Positions 16,118-24,394 of a stretch of 64,000 nucleotides of DNA are shown in pieces. The stretch's first letter is position 1, and each line of letters starts with the position of its first letter. The notes under the pieces are model-generated. The model saw only the letters and a list, made by a program, of their open reading frames with translations, was not told where the DNA came from and searched no databases. A program made the translations under genes and the position numbers. Source of the DNA: Fictibacillus aquaticus (lineage in GTDB: Bacteria > Bacillota > Bacilli > Bacillales > Fictibacillaceae); contig NZ_NOII01000001.1 of assembly GCF_002245695.1 (NCBI RefSeq), positions 1,364,001 through 1,428,000 on the forward strand, in the 5' to 3' direction.

Positions 16118-17162
16118 AGCATTGTGGATGAGAAATTATAAACTTTCAAAACCCGTCATTTGGGCTCTTTACTCTGCAGGATTTTTCTCGATGCCGTTTA
16201 TATTCCTGCAAAAAGCCAGGCAGACATCCTTTTACAATACCAATGTAAATGCTTCAGAGTACTACAATGACTTTCATTCTGCCAATATCTCTATTTTTTT
16301 TATCATTGCAGTTGTCTTGATCGCCTCTCTCGTGATTGGACAGGAACGGTCATCACACAGCACAGATTTTACCTTTTCTCTGCCGCTGAGCAGAAAGGAC
16401 ATCTATCTGTCTAAATGGCTTTTTGGTGTATTTCATATTACTGCAGCACTTGCCGTAAATATCGGGCTATCTTACTTAATTTACATTTTCTCTGCTCTTA
16501 ATAAATTTGAAAAACCGAATTTTCTCGGCCTTTATTTTCTGTATGCTTTTCTGTTTTTGACAGCAATATACACGTTCGCCCTCTTTATTGGGACGTTTGC
16601 GGGCAATACGGTAACCCAGATTGTGTTTAGTGTGATATTCCTTCTCTTTCCTGTCGGCGTTCTGGGTCTTATCGGCGCATTCATTAAAGTACATTGGGAC
16701 CTTTTTTCATCAGAAGCGTACAACCGAGTTTCTTTTGGGAGCGACTTGACCTCGATTATCAGCCAATGGACATTGCCTATTCCATTGTTTGAGTTCTCTT
16801 ATTATTACCAAAGCTCGCTAGGCAAAGTGTCGACAGCACTTGATTATCCGCCCCTTTGGGTGTGGTTAGTTCCCGTCATTTATACCTCTGCATCGCTTGC
16901 TGCGGGACTGTATTTGTTCACGAAGACCAAGAATGAAAATAACGGCCGAATTCTCGTTTTTGACAAACTGAAAGGTTTCTTCACTTTTGGTATTGTCACA
17001 TGCTTTGCACTGGCAGGCGGAGCCTTTTTCGGTGATGCATTCGATGTATACGGAGAGCCGAACCTATTCTCCTATTATATGGGGATGCTGACATTCGGAA
17101 GCTTGAGCTACTTTGGAATTAAACATCTGTTTAAAGCTAAACTTCAGCTGAATAAACTGTAA
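16107..17162 (+). CDS. ABC-2-type membrane permease subunit
   Basis: This 351-residue protein starts at ATG 16107 behind a GGGGGGG run. It has six or more hydrophobic segments: one near residues 15-32, a large extracellular loop, then IFFIIAVVLIASLVIGQERSSHSTDFTFSLPLSRKDIYLSKWL. That last stretch is the ABC-2/DUF-type permease hallmark, with the coupling segment between helices 2 and 3. It overlaps the ATPase by 11 bases, so the two form one exporter. Further hydrophobic pairs span 105-200 and 255-335. No substrate can be deduced; YtrC/D-like or bacitracin-type roles are possible. Confidence 0.8.
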   Translation: MFHKALWMRNYKLSKPVIWALYSAGFFSMPFIFLQKARQTSFYNTNVNASEYYNDFHSANISIFFIIAVVLIASLVIGQERSSHSTDFTFSLPLSRKDIYLSKWLFGVFHITAALAVNIGLSYLIYIFSALNKFEKPNFLGLYFLYAFLFLTAIYTFALFIGTFAGNTVTQIVFSVIFLLFPVGVLGLIGAFIKVHWDLFSSEAYNRVSFGSDLTSIISQWTLPIPLFEFSYYYQSSLGKVSTALDYPPLWVWLVPVIYTSASLAAGLYLFTKTKNENNGRILVFDKLKGFFTFGIVTCFALAGGAFFGDAFDVYGEPNLFSYYMGMLTFGSLSYFGIKHLFKAKLQLNKL

Positions 17163-17225
17163 TACTCGATAATTCACCTTCCAATTGAGCACCATAAGAC
17201 CACTACTAGGTGGCGGGGTGTCAAT

Positions 17226-17921
17226 ATGGAAGGTATTTTAATTACTATTTACAGAACAGTACTTGGGTTTGCTTTTCTCCTGTTATTGATGAGGCTGCTC
17301 GGAAAAAAGCAGCTGGGCGAGCTCACCTTTTTCAACTATGCGACCGGGATTGCGATGGGAAATATCATCGGCGACATGGTTGTTCATAAAGAGATCACAG
17401 TAATGGAAAGCCTTGCTGCCCTCACGGCTTGGGCAGCTGGTGTTTTTATTGTGGAACTGATAAACAAAAAATCGAAGCTGGCCAAGTATTTGACGAAAGG
17501 CGAGCCGACAATCGTTATAAAAAAAGGACAGATCGAGCAGAACAAGATGAAAAAGCTGCAGATGACCATGGACGACCTGCTTATGCTGCTTCGAAATGCT
17601 TCCGTTTTTGATATACAGGAGGTAGAATATGCCGTCATGGAGCCGAACGGTCAGCTAAGTGTTCTTAAAAAGCCGCTTAAGGATTCGGTCACAAAAGAAG
17701 ACTTGAACCTCCAGCCGGAATTTGGAAAGTACTTGCCGACTGCGCTCGTTACGGAAGGTAAACTGCAGAAAGATGCACTAAAAGAATACGATCTCACAGA
17801 GGATTGGCTGCAAAACCGTTTAAAGCAGGTAAACGTGAAGAACATGAAGGATGTATATTTTGCCCAGCTGATGGAAGACGGAGAACTGTTTGTCGTCAAA
17901 AAAGAGGCGCCGCCTTCATAA
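17226..17921 (+). CDS. DUF421 (YetF/YrbG-like) membrane protein
   Basis: This 231-residue protein has three N-terminal membrane helices (about residues 4-75) containing MRLLGKKQLGELTFFNYATGIAMGNIIGDM, the hallmark of DUF421. A cytoplasmic domain follows with PTIVIKKGQIEQNKMKKLQMTMDDLLMLLRNASVFDIQEVEYAVMEPNGQLSVLKK. B. subtilis has several paralogues (YetF, YrbG, YdfR, YkjA, YcaP-like), and some are linked to spore germination or membrane-associated sporulation. The molecular function is unsettled. The gene begins 64 bases after the ABC permease and may share its transcript. A hairpin overlapping its last codons serves the convergent glpQ gene. Confidence 0.8.
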   Translation: MEGILITIYRTVLGFAFLLLLMRLLGKKQLGELTFFNYATGIAMGNIIGDMVVHKEITVMESLAALTAWAAGVFIVELINKKSKLAKYLTKGEPTIVIKKGQIEQNKMKKLQMTMDDLLMLLRNASVFDIQEVEYAVMEPNGQLSVLKKPLKDSVTKEDLNLQPEFGKYLPTALVTEGKLQKDALKEYDLTEDWLQNRLKQVNVKNMKDVYFAQLMEDGELFVVKKEAPPS

Positions 17922-17934
17922 TCAGGCGCGCCTC
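17898..17934 (-). terminator. Rho-independent terminator of glpQ
   Basis: On the minus strand, GAGGCGCGCC and GGCGGCGCCTC pair around a short loop and are followed by TTTTTT. The hairpin lies within the last codons of the convergent DUF421 gene. Confidence 0.75.
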
Positions 17935-17950
17935 TGCTTCTTTGCTCATT

Positions 17951-18805
17951 TTATTTACCTTTTAAAACCTCATTCAGACGGTCTGGGAAGTTTGTGAACA
18001 TTCCTGTCACTCCCCAGTCAATAAGTTTTTGCATTTCCTCTTTCTCATTGACTGTGTACGGGTGGATCTCAAGTCCGCTGTTTACGACTTTTTGTACATA
18101 CTCTTTGTCGATCATGTCACTGTTTGGTCCGATACCCATCGCGTATTGCTTTACGGCGTTAATATCCGCGTCATTGATCGCTGCTGGGCTTGTATATTCC
18201 ATCAGCTGGACGAGCTTTACAGAAGAATCAAGATCATGCATTTTGATCAGGCTTGCTGGGCTAAATGACTGGACTAGCAGTGTTTCCTTGTCGATATCAT
18301 ACTTGTTTACCTTTTCAAGAAGTGCTTCTTCCATTCCTGGATATACTTCAGGAGACTTTGTTTCGATATAGTAGTTAGCATTCTTTCCGAACGTTTTGAA
18401 CACTTCATCAAGTGTCGGCACCTTTAGTCCTGCATATTCAGGCTTCGCCATTTGAGGATATTTTTCGTTAAACCATGAACCTGCATCCAGCTGTTTGATC
18501 TCCGCTAGTGTATGGTCTTTTACCTGGCCTGTTCCGTTGGTCGTACGGTCTAGCGTCTCATCGTGCATCGCGATCAGCTGTCCGTCTTTAGTCATTTGCA
18601 GATCAATTTCGATGTAATCGCCATGCATCTGCTCACCCATTTTATAAGAAGTGATCGTATGCTCTGGCGCGTAGCCTGACGCACCGCGGTGTGCCACGTT
18701 TAAAATATCTTTATTATGCGATGATGCACCTGCAGATAAGCTTGTCCCCATAATTGATAACCCCATTACTGCCGCACCTAGGGCAGCTTTCCATTTATTG
18801 GTCAT
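17951..18805 (-). CDS. glpQ: Secreted glycerophosphodiester phosphodiesterase
   Basis: This 284-residue protein has a signal peptide (residues 1-27, cleavage near LSAGA-SS) and a GDPD TIM barrel. The catalytic motif NVAHRGASGYAPEHT supplies His39 and Arg40. The metal ligands sit in YIEIDLQMTKDGQLIAMHDETLDRTTNG (Glu67, Asp69, His81). It hydrolyses glycerophosphodiesters, and in B. subtilis GlpQ also attacks glycerol-phosphate teichoic acid from the chain end, to glycerol-3-phosphate. The length is close to B. subtilis GlpQ (293). No glpT transporter lies beside it, which differs from B. subtilis. A terminator follows. Confidence 0.88.
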   Translation of the reverse strand: MTNKWKAALGAAVMGLSIMGTSLSAGASSHNKDILNVAHRGASGYAPEHTITSYKMGEQMHGDYIEIDLQMTKDGQLIAMHDETLDRTTNGTGQVKDHTLAEIKQLDAGSWFNEKYPQMAKPEYAGLKVPTLDEVFKTFGKNANYYIETKSPEVYPGMEEALLEKVNKYDIDKETLLVQSFSPASLIKMHDLDSSVKLVQLMEYTSPAAINDADINAVKQYAMGIGPNSDMIDKEYVQKVVNSGLEIHPYTVNEKEEMQKLIDWGVTGMFTNFPDRLNEVLKGK

Positions 18806-18945
18806 TCCACTCTCTCCCTCGCTCTTGTTGTCTGTCTCTCACACAACAAAGATAACAAGGGATTATGAAGATAGGTTTACATCATTATAAACATTAAGTA
18901 AATCCTACATTACGTATTCGCTTTTGTTCACTAAATGCCTTTAAA

Positions 18946-18975
18946 TAAAAAACGCACATCATAATAGATGCACGT
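18946..18975 (-). terminator. Rho-independent terminator after Cof-type phosphatase
   Basis: On the minus strand, a 9-base stem with two G-U pairs (ACGTGCATC / GATGTGCGT) is followed by TTTTTTAT, 11 bases past the stop. Confidence 0.65.
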
Positions 18976-18985
18976 TCTAGACATT

Positions 18986-19837
18986 TTATAAAAAGTTCCG
19001 GATCGCGTAGGCGACGCCGCTTTCTTCATTTGTTTTTGTCACATATTGTGCGATTTTCTTGATATCCTCCTCAGCGTTGCCCATCGCGACAGAAGTACCG
19101 GCTCTCTCAAGCATTGAAACGTCATTGTAGTTGTCTCCGATCGCCATCGTGTCTTTCATGCATATGTCATGCATCTGGGCAAACTTTTCAAGTGCAACAC
19201 CTTTTTGTGCTTCAGAATTCGTGATCTCGAGGTTGTGTCTGGAGGATGAACTGACTGCAAGCTCGTCCATCATATTCAACTCTTGCGCAGCGCGGGCCAG
19301 TTTTTCTTGGTTTGCATGAAAACCAAGCAGCTTGTATACTTCTATCCCTTCTTGATCTAAAAGCTCCTGATAACTGTTGACAACATGTACAAGGCCAAGC
19401 TTGATACGGCGCAATGCCGCCTTTTGGACATCGTCATCTGTCGCTTCAGGGTTAGAAGTCAGCACAATATCTTTCATGACTTCATAAGCTCTTTCACGGT
19501 TGGCCGTAAATGTACCCTTATTCGTATAAAGTTCATAATAGATGTCTTCTTTGCTTAAAACCGCCTCTATCTGCTCGTACTGAAAATGAGGAATCGGCAC
19601 ACTCGTGAGAATGTCCCAGTCTTCAGATCGTATTTCAGCTCCGTTTACACAAATAAGAGGCAAGTGAAGTTCAGCATCCGACAATGCGAATCTTGCTTCA
19701 TCATACGATCTCCCGGTAGCAATAACAACTAGATGCCCTTTGTTTTGGGCTTCTTTTATTGCTGAAGCATTTTCTTTTGTCACCTTAAGCTGTTTATTAA
19801 CAAGTGTACCATCCATATCTATTGCGATTAATTTCAT
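18986..19837 (-). CDS. Cof-type HAD-IIB phosphatase
   Basis: This 283-residue member of the Cof/YidA/YwpJ group opens with motif I, MKLIAIDMDGTLVNKQLKV (Asp7, Asp9). Motif II is VVIATGRSYDEA. The C2 cap occupies about 85-185. The motif III Lys is in NSEAQKGVALEKFA, and motif IV is TMAIGDNYNDVSMLERAGTSVAMGNA. Family members dephosphorylate sugar phosphates, FMN precursors or other small phosphates with broad specificity, so no single substrate is assigned. The gene is monocistronic with its own terminator, and a small peptide gene and azlCD lie upstream on the same strand. Confidence 0.85.
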   Translation of the reverse strand: MKLIAIDMDGTLVNKQLKVTKENASAIKEAQNKGHLVVIATGRSYDEARFALSDAELHLPLICVNGAEIRSEDWDILTSVPIPHFQYEQIEAVLSKEDIYYELYTNKGTFTANRERAYEVMKDIVLTSNPEATDDDVQKAALRRIKLGLVHVVNSYQELLDQEGIEVYKLLGFHANQEKLARAAQELNMMDELAVSSSSRHNLEITNSEAQKGVALEKFAQMHDICMKDTMAIGDNYNDVSMLERAGTSVAMGNAEEDIKKIAQYVTKTNEESGVAYAIRNFL

Positions 19838-19923
19838 GTTATCATCCTTTATTCAAATAGTTCCTTTTTCACAGTGTACCCCTATTTCTACCCGTAATTT
19901 CATCCAGTAAACACGGCACAAAA

Positions 19924-19956
19924 AGAAAAAAGAGCCGTCTTTCCCAGCTCTTTTGG
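19924..19956 (-). terminator. Rho-independent terminator after small peptide gene
   Basis: On the minus strand, AAAAGAGC and GGCTCTTTT pair around about 10 bases and run into TTCTTTTT, just past the 46-codon gene. Confidence 0.75.
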
Positions 19957-19962
19957 ATATAT

Positions 19963-20103
19963 TTACTTTTTTAAATTTGATAAAAATCCTGATATCATTT
20001 CTGCAGCAGCTTGCACGATTTCAACAAGCTGAAATGATAATAATGAAACAGCCGTTAATGAGAACAACCCAACGAGGACTAACCTAAACATATGAATAGC
20101 CAT
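19963..20103 (-). CDS. Small hydrophobic peptide, 46 residues, unrecognised
   Basis: An ATG at 20103 follows AGGAGGAGGATAAGC, an unusually strong ribosome site with good spacing. The frame runs 46 codons to a TAA, and a terminator follows within 10 bases. The peptide begins MAIHMFRLVLVGLFSLTAVS, giving a single membrane segment at about residues 6-24. The rest (VEIVQAAAEMISGFLSNLKK) looks amphipathic with a basic tail. I recognise no family. The combination of strong ribosome site, full-length frame and terminator supports expression. It lies 76 bases downstream of azlD on the same strand. It could be a small membrane regulator or a toxin-like peptide; neither is demonstrated. Confidence 0.6.
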   Translation of the reverse strand: MAIHMFRLVLVGLFSLTAVSLLSFQLVEIVQAAAEMISGFLSNLKK

Positions 20104-20179
20104 TGCTTATCCTCCTCCTTCGTTAGGAGTGATTATACGCCTCTTCTAACGATATGGCAAGCGACAGCAATATATGCCG

Positions 20180-20488
20180 CTAGAGGATAAATGAACCAAA
20201 CACGAGAGCGAGTATGGAACAAACTACAACCAGGATCACGTTGAACCCGATCCAGGCAGCTAAAAACGCGACGGCCGCTCCTGCAGCGCCAAAAAGCAGG
20301 TTGTCTTCCTTTATTGTAAGGACCCCTGGAAATATTAATGCGCCAAGGATTGCATATGGCACGTTTTTCAGCATGCCCTGCAGCTTAGGGTTAAGACCGT
20401 CAGTCCTAAGCCATACAAGAGGAAGCATCCGCGGCAGGTAAGTGGCCATCCCCATGCCAAGAATGAGCCAAATCAAAGAATCAGGCAT
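20180..20488 (-). CDS. azlD: AzlD-family branched-chain amino acid exporter small subunit
   Basis: This 102-residue protein has four hydrophobic segments. The N-terminal segment contains MGMATYLPRMLPLVWL, the family's conserved T-Y-L-x-R-x-L-P pattern, followed by VPYAILGALIFPGVL. AzlD is the small membrane partner of AzlC (LIV-E family, YgaH-like), which together export branched-chain amino acids or analogues such as azaleucine. Its ATG at 20488 follows GGGGGAGGAG and overlaps the end of azlC by 8 bases, so the two are translationally coupled. Confidence 0.88.
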   Translation of the reverse strand: MPDSLIWLILGMGMATYLPRMLPLVWLRTDGLNPKLQGMLKNVPYAILGALIFPGVLTIKEDNLLFGAAGAAVAFLAAWIGFNVILVVVCSILALVFGSFIL

Positions 20489-21203
20489 GTGCTTTCTCCT
20501 CCCCCAAAATAAGTTCCACTCCAGCAGCGGAAAGTATCGTGGACAAAATGATACCCCAGCCTCCGCTCAGCGGCTCGTATTGTGAAAACGCAATGTTGAG
20601 AAGAGCAGCTGTTGAAGCCAGTATAATCACTTTTCTGCTTTTTTTCGCCGCCGGTACAAGCAGTCCGATAAACATAGCATAAAGTGCGATGCCCATGCTG
20701 TTCTGCACAACCTCTGGCAATCCGGCACCCGTAATATAGCCAATGCCTGAAAAAACAACCCAGCTGCAATAACCGATAAAACCGAGACCAAGCAGAAAAT
20801 GTGAAGACAGCTTCTCTTCGTTACGGGTTGCTGCGACCGAGAATGACTCATCTGTTACCATAAACGCATAAACAGCTTTAATCCAAGGCTTGTCATGTTC
20901 TGCCCTTTCATTAAGCGAGGCACTCATGAGCAAGTGACGGATGTTCATGATGAATGTTGTGATTAGTATTTCGATCGCGCCTGTTTGTGCTGCGAGCATA
21001 GACAATGCGATATATTGTGAAGCCCCAGCGAAAACAAACATACTCATCGCTATTGTTTCCCAAAGCGACAGACCTGCCGCCTTTGCCAGAAGACCATAAG
21101 TAAATGCGACAGGAGTATACCCGATCGCGATTGGCAGTCCAGCTTTTATTCCGTGAATTAATGATAACTGCGGGCGGAATTCCTCTTGCAGCACTGCCCC
21201 CAT
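20481..21203 (-). CDS. azlC: AzlC-family branched-chain amino acid exporter large subunit
   Basis: This 240-residue protein starts at ATG 21203 behind AAAGGGGTG; an in-frame upstream extension to 21272 lacks a ribosome site. It has five or six hydrophobic segments with the family stretches GLPIAIGYTPVAFTYGLLAKAAG, FVFAGASQYIAL and TTFIMNIRHLLMSASL. Together with AzlD it forms a LIV-E-type exporter. In B. subtilis azlCD sits in an AzlB-regulated operon; no AzlB (Lrp-type) regulator is next to it here. Export of branched-chain or other amino acids near an amino-acid-degrading cluster may be a coincidence. Confidence 0.88.
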   Translation of the reverse strand: MGAVLQEEFRPQLSLIHGIKAGLPIAIGYTPVAFTYGLLAKAAGLSLWETIAMSMFVFAGASQYIALSMLAAQTGAIEILITTFIMNIRHLLMSASLNERAEHDKPWIKAVYAFMVTDESFSVAATRNEEKLSSHFLLGLGFIGYCSWVVFSGIGYITGAGLPEVVQNSMGIALYAMFIGLLVPAAKKSRKVIILASTAALLNIAFSQYEPLSGGWGIILSTILSAAGVELILGEEKAHA

Positions 21204-21272
21204 AAAAGCACCCCTTTTTGCCTGATCGTTTTGATTGTTAATAATTGTAGGGTATTGGACGGATTTCCTCAA

Positions 21273-21667
21273 GTATCGTGATGAGACTGGGTAAATAAAA
21301 AATTTGGTTGGGTACCGTACCCCGGCTAGTATTGTTTTCGGGAAACAAATGATGTGAGTTTCGGATGAAATGCTGTGAAAAAATCTTGAAATGATTCGAG
21401 TAATTTTTCAAGTGCACTGAACCATTGTGGAAATGATGCGGTGAAAGTGTGAATGGCTAGAATAACAGCTTATAATGATACAAGGCAAAGGAACCAGTGA
21501 TGTGATGATTTGTACTCGTTACTATTTTTTAGGAAATGCTGCCAAATTCGGCGTCAATAAGGGTGATTGTCTGGTCTACTGAGCCATTGAACAGAGTATT
21601 GCTTAGAAATCGAAAACTTTGGCTGCCGTTAGTCTATAAGGCGGCGTGTGTTGTTCATCATCAGTGC
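21273..21667. other. Intergenic region without a supported gene
   Basis: About 400 bases between azlC and murG hold only a half copy of the GGTACCGTACCCC element (21311-21323). Short frames here have no ribosome site and no protein-like composition. The segment 21330-21500 contains several loose repeats of TGAAATGATKYG-like text (for example around 21362, 21393 and 21430) but nothing I can name. Confidence 0.6.
21311..21323. repeat. Half copy of the GGTACCGTACCCC element
   Basis: GGTACCGTACCCC matches the right arm of the full elements exactly. No partner arm is found within 80 bases on either side. Confidence 0.65.
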
Positions 21668-21700
21668 AAAAAGGGTGCCACCACTAAAAATGGGGCACCC
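21668..21700 (-). terminator. Rho-independent terminator of murG
   Basis: On the minus strand, GGGTGCCCC and TGGCACCC pair (7-8 bases) around about 12 bases, followed by TTTTTGC. Confidence 0.8.
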
Positions 21701-21708
21701 TCTTCCTC

Positions 21709-22773
21709 TTATTTTTGTCCTGTAATCGTATTAAGAATTAAATCGACGCTGTCTCCTGCCTTGTAGCGCATCATCTGATCTTTAAGATTGAGCTTTTCTT
21801 TCTTAAGCTTCTCGATTGCTGTGAGAAGCGTTTCTTTTGTCATTTCCTCTTCATACAGCACATGGCAGAAGCCCTGCTTTTCAAAGGACTGCGCGTTTAA
21901 TATCTGATCGCCGCGGCTTGCACTTAATGGCAGCGGTATAAGCAGCATCGGTTTGCGCAGTGTCAGCCATTCAAAAATAGAATTCGAACCAGCACGCGAA
22001 ATAACAAAATCGGTTGCTGCGATTACGTCTGGCAGTTCACTCTGAATGTATTCGAACTGACGGTATCCTTTTACCCCTTCTAAAGCTGGATCGATATTCC
22101 CTTTTCCGCAAAGATGGACGATTTGGAACGACTTCGTCAGCTCATCCAGCAGTGCCCGGACATTTTCGTTGATTTTCCTCGCGCCGAGGCTTCCTCCCAT
22201 AATCGTGAGCACTGGAAGATTTTCACTAAAACCGAGCCAGTCAAGCCCCCGTTTCTTCTCTCCTGACATCAAGTCACCGCGTATCGGCGAGCCGGTCACG
22301 ACCGCCTGGCCTGGAGGAAAATGCTTTTTTGCTTCTTCAAACGTCACGAAAACTTTAGTCGCAAATTTAGACGAAATCTTGTTCGCCAGACCCGGTGTGA
22401 TGTCCGATTCATGAATGTAGACAGGAATCCCGCGCAGTTTTGCCGCGATAACAACTGGAACCGCAACGAAGCCTCCTTTTGAGAACACAACATCAGGTTT
22501 GATCCGGCCAAGTTTAAAATACGCCTGCCCGACACCAGCCATGACTTTGAAAGGATCTTTAAAATTTTTCAGATCAAAATAACGGCGAAGCTTGCCGCTC
22601 GCGATCGGGTGATAAGGCATACCGGTCGGCTCGATCAATGTCCTTTCTATGCCGTCTTTCGTACCAATGTAATGCAAATCATAGTTCATTTCCTTTAATT
22701 TAGGGATAAGCGCAAGATGCGGGGTAACGTGCCCAGCCGAACCTCCGCCTGTCAGTACCATTCGTTTCAACAT
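21709..22773 (-). CDS. murG: UDP-GlcNAc:undecaprenyl-PP-MurNAc-pentapeptide GlcNAc transferase (MurG), stand-alone copy
   Basis: This 354-residue GT-B glycosyltransferase makes lipid II from lipid I on the inner face of the membrane. The N-terminal domain begins MLKRMVLTGGGSAGHVTPHLAL, the G-G-S/T-A-G-H glycine-rich lipid I loop; FSKGGFVAVPVVIAA and HESDITPGLANK are further MurG signatures. The C-terminal domain has TIMGGSLGARKINE and DFVISRAGSNSIFEWL, then PMLLIPLPLSASRGDQILNA, the UDP-GlcNAc pocket. The gene is monocistronic with its own terminator, not in a division/cell wall cluster, so it is probably a second murG like that of the B. cereus group. Whether it serves vegetative or sporulation wall synthesis is unknown. 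Confidence 0.88.
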   Translation of the reverse strand: MLKRMVLTGGGSAGHVTPHLALIPKLKEMNYDLHYIGTKDGIERTLIEPTGMPYHPIASGKLRRYFDLKNFKDPFKVMAGVGQAYFKLGRIKPDVVFSKGGFVAVPVVIAAKLRGIPVYIHESDITPGLANKISSKFATKVFVTFEEAKKHFPPGQAVVTGSPIRGDLMSGEKKRGLDWLGFSENLPVLTIMGGSLGARKINENVRALLDELTKSFQIVHLCGKGNIDPALEGVKGYRQFEYIQSELPDVIAATDFVISRAGSNSIFEWLTLRKPMLLIPLPLSASRGDQILNAQSFEKQGFCHVLYEEEMTKETLLTAIEKLKKEKLNLKDQMMRYKAGDSVDLILNTITGQK

Positions 22774-22925
22774 GTATTCCTCACTTTTTATTTGTCATCT
22801 AAAATGCAAAGCCTTCAAATTATCCTGTACTTTGAAAAACGTACTACCGACATTTTAGTATATGGCACGAATTTGCACAAATAACAGCCTGGTAAAAGCC
22901 ATTATCATCATACCCTTCAGCAATA

Positions 22926-22953
22926 GAAAAAAGTGCTATAGCAGCACTTTTTT
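22926..22953 (-). terminator. Rho-independent terminator of the phenylalanine/2-oxoacid operon
   Basis: On the minus strand, AAAAAAGTGCT and AGCACTTTTTT pair perfectly around ATAGC, 8 bases after the E3 gene. Confidence 0.92.
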
Positions 22954-22960
22954 CGCATGA

Positions 22961-24394
22961 TTATACTTTAGACATGTCTCGTTTTTTAGCAGGCGCAATA
23001 TGAATGGCTTTGCCTGACAAGCTTTCAGCTGCTTCAAGCCAGCTTTCGTTCAGTGCCGGATGAGCGTAGATTGGATATGTGATATCCTCTTCACGCGCTA
23101 CGAGTTCAAGGGATGTGACTGCAGAATGGATCATTTCTGCGGCTCCCGCTCCTATCATATGAACACCAAGGAGCACGTCCGTTTCGGCGTCTATGATCAC
23201 TTTTACGATGCCTTCTTTTTGACCGATAATGCTCGCGTAGCCGTTGCCGCCCATCGCGAACTGCCCTGTTTTTACTTCTAGCCCTTGTGCCCTTGCTTCG
23301 TCTTCACTTAAGCCTGCAGCTGCAATCGGCGGAATCGTATGAACGATCTGCGGAACGAACGCCAAGTTGTACTCTGAGTTCACTCCTGTCATATGCTCAG
23401 CTGCGACCTTAGCTTGCTTGATCGCCTTGCTTGCGAGCATAGGACCGATCGTGCAGTCACCCGCAGCGTAAATGTTTTTCACGCTTGTCTGGCTCTGCCC
23501 GTTCACGATTAAATATCCGCGATCATCACGATCAAGGTTCAGCACTTCCACGCCGAGCGACTCCACATTTGGACGATAGCCCGCAGAGATAAGAAGGTGC
23601 GTTCCTTCAACCGCTGCAATGTCACCTTTTCCGTTATTAAGTGACAGCGTTACAGTGCTTTCTCCTTCTTCCACACTGCTCCAAGCATGATTTCTCAGTA
23701 TCTTGACCTTTGATTTCTTCATGACTCTTAGAAGCTCTTTTTCTATTGAATTGTCAAAACCAAAGCCGTCTTCAGGTGTGATAAGCGTAACTTCTGAACC
23801 AAGCTGGCGGAATGAAGCTGCCGCTTCAAGTGCAAAGTAGTCGTTTCCGTAAACGATAAGGTGCTGCGGCAGGTCAGACAGTGACCATACCGTATGAGAA
23901 CTAAATATGCGTTTAGACAAGCGGACACCATCTGGGAGGATAGGCGCAGAACCTGTCGCAATCAGCACATTTTCAAACTCGTACATCTCAAAATGATGTC
24001 CGGAATCAACACCGATGCGGTTTTCGCTAATAAAAGAAGCGGTCCCTGACACCAACTCTATTTTATTTGCTTTAATGAGGGCTTCTACTCCTTTTTGCAG
24101 TCCGCTCACGACAGAAGTTTGATAGCTTCCGAAAGCTTCGAGGCTAAAAGACGTTTCACCTGTCTCGATACCGATATCCTTCATGTGGCTCAGCTGGCTA
24201 AAGCTTGAAGCAGCGTGTGTCAGTGCCTTTGAAGGGATGCACCCTTTATGAAGGCACACACCGCCAACCTTTTCCTTCTCAATGATCATCACTTCAAGTC
24301 CGAGCTGTGCGGCGCGGATGGCAGCATGATATCCGCCTGGCCCTCCGCCGATAATGATCAGCTGCTTTTTCGTCGCAAAATCTCCAACTACCAT
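22961..24394 (-). CDS. Dihydrolipoyl dehydrogenase (E3 subunit)
   Basis: This 477-residue flavoprotein reoxidises the dihydrolipoyl arm of E2, passing electrons through FAD to NAD+. The FAD fold is LIIIGGGPGGYHAAIRAAQLG. The redox disulfide is GGVCLHKGCIPSKAL (Cys47, Cys52). A second Rossmann segment lies near LIVYGNDYFALEAAASFRQLG, and the FAD-binding motif is NIYAAGDCTIGPMLASKA. The C-terminal active-site base is in YAHPALNESWLEAAESL (about His445). Its ATG directly follows the E2 stop codon. It is the last gene of the six-gene operon led by a thioesterase and phenylalanine dehydrogenase, so it should serve that complex rather than the housekeeping pyruvate complex. Confidence 0.92.
   Translation of the reverse strand: MVVGDFATKKQLIIIGGGPGGYHAAIRAAQLGLEVMIIEKEKVGGVCLHKGCIPSKALTHAASSFSQLSHMKDIGIETGETSFSLEAFGSYQTSVVSGLQKGVEALIKANKIELVSGTASFISENRIGVDSGHHFEMYEFENVLIATGSAPILPDGVRLSKRIFSSHTVWSLSDLPQHLIVYGNDYFALEAAASFRQLGSEVTLITPEDGFGFDNSIEKELLRVMKKSKVKILRNHAWSSVEEGESTVTLSLNNGKGDIAAVEGTHLLISAGYRPNVESLGVEVLNLDRDDRGYLIVNGQSQTSVKNIYAAGDCTIGPMLASKAIKQAKVAAEHMTGVNSEYNLAFVPQIVHTIPPIAAAGLSEDEARAQGLEVKTGQFAMGGNGYASIIGQKEGIVKVIIDAETDVLLGVHMIGAGAAEMIHSAVTSLELVAREEDITYPIYAHPALNESWLEAAESLSGKAIHIAPAKKRDMSKV

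Noticed and set aside
21536-21766. 76-codon plus-strand frame upstream of murG
   Set aside because: It crosses the murG terminator and the murG 3' end, with no ribosome site and no family resemblance.
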